DNA of 64,000 bases from Ophioceras dolichostomum (Eukaryota; Ascomycota; Sordariomycetes; Magnaporthales; Ophioceraceae). A program made the translations under genes and the position numbers. The DNA lies in assembly GCA_003049485.1 (NCBI GenBank), contig PYST01000091.1:53603-117602 (forward strand), given 5' to 3'. Each line of letters opens with the position of its first letter. The first letter of the stretch is position 1. A model generated the notes under the pieces. The model saw only the letters and a list, made by a program, of their open reading frames with translations. It did not search any database and had not been told where the DNA came from. Positions 55,534 to 64,000 of this stretch are shown piece after piece.

Positions 55534-57855
55534 AGTGCTCCGAAGGAAAGCCAACCAATTACCTACCTACCTACCTGCCTATCTAGGTATCAGGTAAGTT
55601 CCGCCTAGGTAGGTTGGTAAGGACGGTATTTTCGACTTGGGTGGTACGCTCTCGAACCAAGGAGCAATTTCCCCTTTCGTGACGGGACCGGTAGTGGCAA
55701 AGGCCCGACCGACGAGGATCTGGCTCTTGACTAAACCTCCTCCCGGTTTGCGTCGGTCGACAAGTTATTCGGCCCTACGGACCACTTGGCAAGAATTCCC
55801 GACCGACCGTACCCAGACGAATGGGGGAAGCGGACGGAGCGGGTCAGGTGAGCGGAAGGGCTGTCTCCAGTCCCCGGATTTTCCTGCCGGTCTCAATCTC
55901 AATATCCAGAAGAGAGATTGCATGGTAGGATTCCTATTTTTATCCACGGGCGAATGCAGGAGGAGGGTGGGAAGGGGGGCTTGAGAGGGGGAGGGGGTGT
56001 TAGGCTAGAATAGAGGAGGCGGAGGAGGGTGAGGCGAGGCGACACGGGCAGGCAGCCAGATAGATAGGTAGGTAGACAAGGTGGCGGCGGACGGAGAGTG
56101 CAGGTGGGCAGCGGGGTTCACTCACAGTCATCTCCCGACCGATCGCTCGTTCAATCTCGCTCCTTCTGGAAGGATCAAAAGAGCTCGGGATTGAGGTTCG
56201 ACACGTATATTCGCGTTGCAACGTTCCAAAATCCGGGTGTGGTTGTTAATATATTCAAGGTTAAATAATAGTGGCTTGGACGGGATGAAGTGAGGGCGTC
56301 GATGGAGTAACGCCAAGAAAAAAAGTTGCACCAGCCCCAGAAAGCTTCCGCGATAGGGCGAGCCTGAAGAAGTGTTACGCTTTGATCAGTATCTGCACCA
56401 CTGGGCTATCTATTCCGCAATCCCAAGCTTGGACACGGATTTTCTCCATTATCGACAATCCTAGCACTTTGGAAGCGTTCAGTTGACGAGGGAGAATGTT
56501 GGGAACGTTTGGTTTCTACATTTTTCTGTGTCTTTTGTTGGTTCCTGACGATTTAGTACCCGTTGCCTTCTTTCTAACTGAATTCAGATGAGAACCGTGT
56601 CGACTTCCGTGTCGACTTCGTGGGAGTGAGAGGAGCGCCAGGCCGAGTTCTGAACGCGTCCAACACTATGATATCGCTGCTCTGTTTACCGGGTACTAAG
56701 GCCATCCATTCGGCATGCAGCCCGTCCTTTAACAAAATGCCTTCAAGAGAGAAGGGAGGTTGGGTTCCGGGCGCAGAAGGCCTTCTCTTCACTGATGCCG
56801 AGAGGAGTCGACGGGTCCAAGTTGGGAGAATATGAAGGGCCTCTCTCTGTCGCCTTTCTTCGTCTTTTGAATAATCTCCCGCTACAAAGTAAAATATTAA
56901 CAAAAGAGAGCCGGAGGCATGTTCTTTCGAACGAGTGGAAACCCGAGAAGTTACCGAGGGGCTGTAACAGAAGAGAAATGACTGAAGACCAGCGAGGTGG
57001 CTTCCGCAAGAACTGACTTGACTTGACGAGGACGTAACCAAGTCAACCGACCTCCTTCCCCTTCTCCAGACACGCATGATTGTACTATTCTCTGATAGGC
57101 GCACGGGACAAGCTGCCAACCAGAACTGTGGAGGAGGAATAGTTTGTAGCGGAGAACAGGAGCAAATTCGATCTCAAGAGAATGAGCAAGATGCGCAGGA
57201 GGGGAAAAAGGAACAAGAAGGCTTCCAAATGCTCGCGCTACAATGTAAACAAAAGAAGTCATTGACCCGAAAAGACAGAAGTTTAAAAAGAAGTCGTATA
57301 TAAAAAATCTCAACACGATGTGCAAATCCATCCATCCGATTTTTTCCTGCCACCTGTGCCTCGCCAATCCCTCCACTTCACCAGTCCCCTTGTCTGAGCG
57401 AGCGCGAAATATAAATGACCAAATGTTGACATCTCCGCCGCTATTATCATAAAACAGGATAGGCTGAGTGTAGGTAGTAGGCATGTCGCCACGGATTGCG
57501 GGAGGGAATTCGGATCACGCGCTCGTTCGGCCGGGGAAAAATTGTTCGGTTGACCGGCAAGGCTCGATCGCCCGAGAGCGGGCAGGACGGTACGAAAGGA
57601 AGTATTTGAAGATATGGGAGGCATTCAAAGAAGGGCAAAATAGAATGGTTAAAGAATGTGGCAAAAAAAAAAGCAAAGTGCCAGGCCAACCCAATGTGAG
57701 AAAATGCGGGGCTCATGACGTATATAATACAGGAACGTCGTTCGTCGAAGGGCAAGAACATCGTCGATCGTCGAGCGCAGACCAGTTCGGCAGCTCGGTC
57801 GAATTTCGTTAACGGAGGGGTAGAGTTGTAAAGAGAGGATACTGTAGCTCTTTGT
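55534..57855. other. 2.3-kb intergenic region
   Basis: This lies between the DUF2011-like promoter side and the 3' end of the VIB-1 type gene. Four ACCT units start at 55561, and a CCTAGGTAGG motif lies near 55604-55614, directly upstream of the DUF2011-like start. The frames at 56574-57119 and 56951-57484 (minus) lack coding composition. Confidence 0.5.
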
Positions 57856-60472
57856 TTAGGTGGTATTCCACGAGTAGTGCTGGTTCATGTCGAAAGATCC
57901 CCTGGGCGGAGGGTAGACGGAAGCCGGTGGCTGCTGGTGCGACTCGGTCTTCACAGTGGACGATGTGCCCTTGTAGTCTGGGTAGACGTAGGGACGGCTG
58001 TCACCATTCGTGTACGAAGGAGCGGAGGGCGCTTCGCCGGCGGTCGAAGTCCACGACGTCGAAGGGGGGAAATAGTCGCGTGGCGGGTTCACCGAGGACG
58101 TGTTTGAACTGCCGGCGCCGGCGCCGCTGGTGCCAGTAACAGCCCCGACTGTTGCGGCGCTGCCAGCTGGGCCGACAGCAGTGCCCTCACCGGACTGCGA
58201 CTGCGACTGCTGCGACGCGCTGGCGCCGCCGGTTGTTGACGGGGCGTTCGGGCCGCTTCCGTAAGGCGCCGAGCTGGGAGGGTGCTGCGAGTGTGGGCTG
58301 ATGTCGCTGCCAGAGCCGCCGCTGCCGGCACCAACATAGGGTGCGGGTGGGCCGTATCTGTACTCAGGCGAGGCCTCTGTGTTGGTGATCGATCCAACAG
58401 ACTGGTGGCTCGCGTGGCGTGGGCTCTTGCTCGGGCGGGGGTTGCTGTCGACGTAGCGAGGCACACTCAGGCCGCTGGGGTCGGCGGCCGAGGCGATGGA
58501 TAGCTGTGGTGGCGGCGCGCTAGTGCCTCCTGGGGGCACGTATGCGTACTGAGTTCGGATGGGGGGCGGCTGGTGCTGGTCAGAAGCCGCGAGGGACAGC
58601 TGCATCGCGGGCATCGTAGTCGGTTGTCCCATCTCTTGTGGCTCCGCCGTGAAGCTCGGCGCGCCGGAAAGCGGCAGCTTCTGCGGGTAAGGGTCGGCCG
58701 ACATTGTCGTCGAGGGATATCCTGGCGGGCCCTGCGGCACGTGTTGTGCGTTCCAAGTTGTTGGGTACGAGCTGTTTCGTAGTTGGCCCCCAAAAGTCAG
58801 CGTTTTAAGAACCTCACAAGAAACCTCACAGGAAATGTTTGGGGAAGCACCTATATCACGAATCCGTGATGGCCAGCTGTGGGTTTGCATGTGCTCCCGC
58901 TTACTGGTAGGCTCGAGCCCCCTTTCCTCTCCCTGATGTTCTCTCTCGGCGCTAATGCACTTACTTGGATCGCATTGCCATTGGGCTTGTGGGCATTTTC
59001 GGCCCTGCAGTTGTGAATGTGAATGCCGTTCGTGGCAGCTCCAGGTTCAGCGAGCGAGACTTGTCCTGTGGCTTGATGGCCAGAGGCCCGGCCACTATGC
59101 CCAGGCCGGTTTCGACCAGCGCCTGGCCCCTCGAGCCGGCGCTGGAGCCCAGCAGGGGGATCTCCTTCCTCGCCTGGAAGTTGCGTGGACTCCTCCCACG
59201 CACCACGATCGGCGCCGTCGTCGACTCGGTGAGCACTGCCTTGGTTCCGTTCGCTAACGTCGCGAGCACCTTCAGGTGCAGCACAAAGTGTTGTTGCAAC
59301 TCCTTCCGTCGGCCGTTGTTTGCGGTCGCACTAGAAGTCGAGTTTGTCAGTGTTTGGGCTCCGAAAAAAGAAATCCGATACTGAATCCGGTCCGGTCTCC
59401 CTTTCTCTTTTCACACATCGTGTGCTATTCGTGGTCTCCTCATAACACCGCGGTGTGGAAGACAACAAAACACTTACATGCGGAATTGCAGACGCCGCCA
59501 CCCGATTGGGTAGACGGCGTAGTCACCGTCAGCGGACTCGACCTGACCGTCGTCTTGGAACGGAATCAGGGGCAGTGACGGCGGCTCCTGGTCGGGGCCC
59601 TGGTTGAGTTCGGGCGAGTTTGGTGGCGGGGTCTTCCATGGGATCACAATCAGGCGCACGGGATGACCGTCGACCGACTCGATAGCCGAGACCGTCACCT
59701 CGGTGGTGCTTACGGGCACAGTCTCGCCAGTCTCGGTGATGACAGACAGCTGGCCGCGAGGCGTGACCAGCGAGCCGCTGATCTGGAACAGGTTGCGGCG
59801 GTAGCACGTCAACTCTGGCTGCAGGATGCTGCCATCGGCCGCGTTGGCAGGCATCTCGGAGAGGAAGAACATGCCGTGGAGCTGCGCCGTCAGGTCGAGC
59901 TGCTGGATGCGCCCGTGCGCGTCGAGGATCGTGTGCTTGTCCTGCGACCGCTTGAACGACAGCAGCTTGTGATCGTGGTTCACGCTCAGCTTGGAGCCGT
60001 CGTCGCGAAGATCCTGAACCATCTCGGTGTATGGTGGCTGCTCCGTGTGCGAATACGGCCTCTTCAGGCTTGGGTAGCTGTGCTGGGGCGTGAGCGAGTG
60101 GTGATGTTGCGGCGGCGGAGGCTGCTGGTGGCCCGGATGGTGCGGCGGCGGTGGTGCCTGCGGATGGTGTGCCGGGTGCTGTTGGTGCTGTTGCCTGTCG
60201 TACGGGTCGGACTCGTCCTGGGAGTAGCGACCATACGGGTACGGGTGTTGCGGCTGGTGATGATCCACGCTGGCATTCCTGGGGCGTGCCGCCGGATGCT
60301 GGGCTGCTGCCGCTGCTGCTGCCGGGTTCGGCATGCTGCTGGAATCCATAGAGTGGTGGCCGAACCGGCCCGTGGCCATATGGACGGGACTCCCGTAGTT
60401 CGTCGCCCACATGCTGCCGTGCGGCGGCTCCTTCAACTCTGCCATGGTTACCGAGTAGGTTGTGGTGGACAT
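57856..60472 (-). CDS. vib-1: NDT80/PhoG-type transcription factor, VIB-1/XprG-like
   Basis: Exons are 60472-59478, 59330-58965 and 58771-57856 (758 aa). Donors are GTAAGT and GTAAGT, acceptors TTCTAG and AAACAG; joins give LQFRIATANNGRRKEL and MAMRSNSYPTTW with matching phases. The N-terminus is rich in His, Gln and Pro (about 50-150). The NDT80/PhoG DNA-binding domain spans about 155-400, with blocks HDHKLLSFKRSQDKHTILDA, ELTCYRRNLFQISGS, QQHFVLHLKVLATLANG and PIVVRGRSPRNFQARKE. The C-terminal 300 residues are Ser/Gly/Pro-rich and probably activating. Neurospora VIB-1 and Aspergillus XprG regulate extracellular protease production, starvation responses and heterokaryon incompatibility. Choice of VIB-1 over other NDT80 paralogues is from the N-terminal sequence and is likely, not certain. 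Confidence 0.87.
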
Positions 60473-63400
60473 GTGGGCATGTCTTTCTTTTCGGTTTCCG
60501 GGATGAAGTTTCCTTCGACGAGGTCACCTATCTGTCGTGCCTTCCCGTTACCTAACCTGCCGCCTCGTCTCCTTCTTTTCCCTTCTTCACTCCTTCGCTC
60601 TTTCCTTGCCTCCCCTTCCCGTTGGCCTCTATTCCGCGAAAATGGAAGGTGGGAACGTCTGGTCTGAATCAGACAAACCGAACGAGGCAAACGAGAGACA
60701 GACAGACAAGCCGAGGTGGACCAGAGAGCAGACTACTGATATCCAGTCGGCTGCCTACGCGGTCCGCTTGCTGTCCGCGATGGAGAAAAGTGCTCCTGCG
60801 CCCAAAGTATTCGATCGGATGGACTACTCGCTCTCTCTCTATGATTGGAGAGAGGAATCAAGCCACCGACGAATCTTTTGATAGTTGGACAAGAACAAAG
60901 AATGCTGGTGGTTGTCAGCGCAGCCCAGTTGGATGTAGTCGATGGCTGGCTGGCTGAGGTTGCAGAGGGCTAGCAGCCTGCACTTGTATGAAAATGATAT
61001 GGAGGGGGAGTGTGTTTTTTATGAAGCGCACAGGGAAGAGGAGTCTTGTCTGGGGCAGGAGTCTGGCACTGGCACCGAGTGGGCTTCGGCACTGGTAACA
61101 AGGAGCAATATCTTTGTACAGCAACAGAGAGCGAAGTCCACTAGTACTTTTCTGGCGGCTGCCCGGGGTGTGTGCATCAAAATGGCAGATGAGCGGACAA
61201 CTGGTCGCTGGGGGTAAGGGGGGGAACACCAAGACTGAGTCGAGCCTGGGTGGCTGGCTATTCGTACACCCGGCAGTGTGCGAAGAGGAGGCAGTCTGCT
61301 GCTAGCAGTGCCAGGAAAGTCCTCTTTTCTCTTCTCCTCTTCGAGGCCCACGTCCCGGTCCAGGTCCAGGGTGCAACAGCGGGAGCGACGGCGGGAGGGG
61401 GAAAACTGGCAACCGGCGACTGGGGGTTACACCTTTTGTGCGAAAAGTCGCGCGGGCTAACCGCATGCACGCCGTTCTCGGTGGCTCTGGGCAGGGAAGA
61501 GGGGAGATGGAGAAAACGGGGCGATCTGGAAGGCCGAAGTGGGATGGATGGGGGCATGGATGGAAACTGAAGAGGTCAAGCGCAAGGGAAGTACAATGTA
61601 CACACACACCTCTTCTCTGTCTGTCTCTCAGGCTTGATGAGCGCTGTCGCTTCGATCCCCCAACAAATGCGTTCCCTCGTCTCAGGTGATGCTTGGGCTT
61701 CCCCCTTCGTGGCGCCTCGAAAACGACGACTTCACTTTTGCTTCCAGACTGGCTGGGCGGCCAGATGCAGGCTGATAGGGTGTATGGTACTGCAGTCGTA
61801 GATATTGTGATTGTATCGCGGAACTGCCCGGACGGTCCAAACAACCCAGTACCAGCTGGTGCGCGTTCCGTTTGGCAAGCAGCTAATTACTGAGGTTAGA
61901 TGGTGAACGGAACTTGATATTTGGCTGGGCTGGTCTAGGCGTCGGGGAGGTAGTACTGCAGTAAGTAATCGTCCCGAAACAATAGAAGCCGTGGAGAGTC
62001 TGATGGGTGTTGTTTAGTGATTACAGCTGAAGAGGGAGGCGTCGTGGCTCAAGGCGGGTATAGACGTGTTGAAGGTATTCGACGAGATTGTATCCGAATT
62101 ATTATTATTAGCAAACAAATGTTGACGACCTTGGCTCATCACTGTGCATATGTTAAAGAAGGCAAGAAGTCAAGAGGTCAGAGACTCCAGCAACAAAGGA
62201 GCAAGAGGCAGTCAGGTACGGCGGGACTAGGTCGCATCGTGGGCGGGAGGCGAGGGGGCCTTCTTATTTGATGTACTCCGGACGGGGGGGAGGCATTGCG
62301 GATGCCGGTACCTCGACCATCTCTGCCGTGCGGAGGGAGAGCCCGTCCTTCGCTACGACCTGGCAGCTCCTGGATGTATGCTCGCCCAGGGCGCAAGCAA
62401 GCCACCTTGTTTGTGCTGGTGTGCACCCCTTGCTAGGCGCGCTGCAGGGAGTCCCCAGGATAAGAACACCTGCTTTTTATTGTTATCGGGGCATGTGGAC
62501 TGAGGGACACGAACAAGGTGCGTTCGAAGGCGGAAGGAGTTTGGAGGCCAGTGATGGATCTTGAGGGGGTGTGTGCTGGCTGGCTGGGCGCCGGAGATAA
62601 TGGCGACAAAGAGATACGGAGCATGTCCTTGCATGCCTGCACACAACAACGTGAATAAATCGTTGTACCTATCTACTGTTCCTACCTAGCTAGCAGAGGG
62701 AAGAGTACATAGGAGTCGAGGGAGGGGAGGGAGACCCTGTTGACGAGCCAAACAAAGCGCAACCTGGGAGCCTGTTTCCCTCCCGCTCCTCGTCCTTCTT
62801 CCGCCAGATCGCGACCAGGGTTCCTTGGATCAGCTGTCAACAGAGACCGGTGTTTACGGCCCGGTGGAAGGGCGTAGGTACCAAGTACGTTCACTTACGC
62901 CTGTAGTTGTATGTTGTATCTGTAGTACATACCTCCTACCAAGAGGAAGTTAGGTTGTCTGTCTACTCGTTGGTGTGTGGATGACGGCGGTCAAAATAAA
63001 ATAAACGTGGGCCATGGGAAGCAAGCAGCACACAGCCGACGAGCGTGCGTGCTCCGCTTGCTGCTGTCACTTCTCGAATTTTTCGCTCCTTTGCCTCCTG
63101 CCCGTCCGCGCCGCTCGACGCTAGCACGAAGCACCTCGCATTCTCTCCAGGCCATCCCCGGGAGACGACAGGGGTATCTGATTGAAAGAGAATCCTCCGA
63201 CGACTTCGAGGGCAAGTCGACCCGCAAATTTTCTAGAACGCCGTTGGCAAATGTGATGGCCTGGGCTGAAAGAGGAATGGTACGGCCAAGGGAGGAGACA
63301 TGGGCGACAAGGGGTGGTGGCGGGAAACGAGAGGAGGCACTAGTGGAAAAGAGAGCAGAGAGGAAAAAAAAAAAGAATAAAGAAAAAATACAAGCGACAC

Positions 63401-64000
63401 ATTCCTCCTCCTGCAAAAAGAAGAAAAAATCGGTCCACGAGATTGCCTCGGACCGGGGTGGAGGTGGAGGTGGTGGACGAACAGGGTCGGAGCAAGTCGA
63501 AAAGGGGAGAAACAGAACGAACACACCCTGGTCAGTCAGCGGCGTCGCTCTTCCCCCCTTCTTTCAAGAACGGTCCACTCCCTCTTTTTTCACTATCGTA
63601 TCCACCCAGAACGAAGAACGGCACCCCAACCTGTAAGCTCGGTTGGGTTGGGTTGACGACGCGAAAGGCCCAGCCGACTCTGATTTGTGAATTTTTTATG
63701 CTGCGTTGCGTTCAGCAGCTAGCTGCCACTTCCGCTCCGTCCCTCCCATCATCCATGGATGGTGGTGGCTGCCCGCTCGCCGCCCGGAGATATCATGCTG
63801 ATGATGAGTGTGGTCGTAGTGATGCGCGTTTTTGGTTAGAAAAATAAAGAAGAATCCAAATCAGCATGGATCGAGTCTCGCCGTTTTCTTTTGCATTCGC
63901 ATGCTGCTCTGCATTGCATGGATGTATGCAAAATACAAACCGAGGGGCTTCCTGATGATCTTGATGATGAGGAGGGTCTTCGAGGGGGGGGTCTTGGAGG
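60473..64000. other. 3.5-kb region without a supported gene
   Basis: Its left end is the VIB-1 promoter and leader, which is pyrimidine-rich near 60540-60620. The rest has purine-rich runs (63360-63430), short TACCTA motifs near 62668-62690 and no frame with coding composition. The frame at 62977-63636 is low complexity and not called. An adjacent gene may lie beyond the window edge. Confidence 0.5.

Noticed and set aside
1..64000. CRISPR arrays, bacterial operons, riboswitches or phage modules
   Set aside because: The window is eukaryotic, with spliced genes and no regularly spaced repeats; none of these was seen.

Overview
The window is nuclear DNA of a filamentous ascomycete, most likely a Sordariomycete. 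Genes carry a few short GT..AG introns, coding DNA is strongly G/C-biased at third positions, and intergenic regions are long and rich in CT/GA tracts and CCTAGGTA palindromes. The gene set includes a KAR9 protein with a GAS2 domain, a FarA/CTF1 regulator, a VIB-1/XprG NDT80-type regulator and a WSC-domain heme peroxidase. The species cannot be named from sequence alone. I support 16 protein-coding genes and no RNA genes. Exon joins were worked out by hand from splice signals and reading phase; no alignment was run.

Layout. 0.5-5.3 kb (minus): a TRAP-alpha/Irc22 ER membrane protein, a CocE/X-Pro-type hydrolase and a small serine-rich protein. 5.7-11.2 kb (plus): an aldehyde-dehydrogenase-like protein that has lost its catalytic residues but has a C-terminal membrane anchor, a small four-helix membrane protein and an L-fuconate dehydratase. 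11.9-15.1 kb (minus): malic enzyme with a long Ser/Thr-rich N-terminus. 15.1-19.9 kb: no firm gene. 19.9-23.9 kb (plus): an MFS transporter with an unresolved 5' end and an AIF/AMID-like oxidoreductase. 25.0-34.0 kb (minus): KAR9-GAS2 and the FarA/CTF1 regulator. 34.0-41.9 kb: gene desert. 41.9-45.4 kb (minus): secreted heme peroxidase with three WSC domains. 49.8-51.1 kb (plus): MARVEL protein. 52.3-60.5 kb (minus): dolichyl-diphosphatase, a DUF2011-like protein and VIB-1/XprG. 60.5-64.0 kb: no gene seen.

Functionally this is an ordinary dispersed eukaryotic neighbourhood, not an operon or an evident metabolite cluster. Themes are secretory-pathway maintenance (TRAP-alpha, dolichyl-diphosphatase), carbon metabolism (malic enzyme, fuconate dehydratase), and control or execution of extracellular degradation (CTF1, VIB-1, WSC peroxidase).

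The most unusual structure I found is a pair of related short transposon-like elements at 4236-4351 and 6882-7034. They have hAT-style CAG..CTG inverted ends and near-perfect 8-bp flanking duplications, and one sits inside an intron of the ALDH-like gene. Others worth attention are the catalytically dead, membrane-anchored ALDH, a frame-neutral intron that splits WSC domain 2 of the peroxidase, a low-complexity block inserted between catalytic motifs of the dolichyl-diphosphatase, an EB1-type SxIP motif in the KAR9 protein, and an unresolved coding-like segment upstream of the MFS gene.
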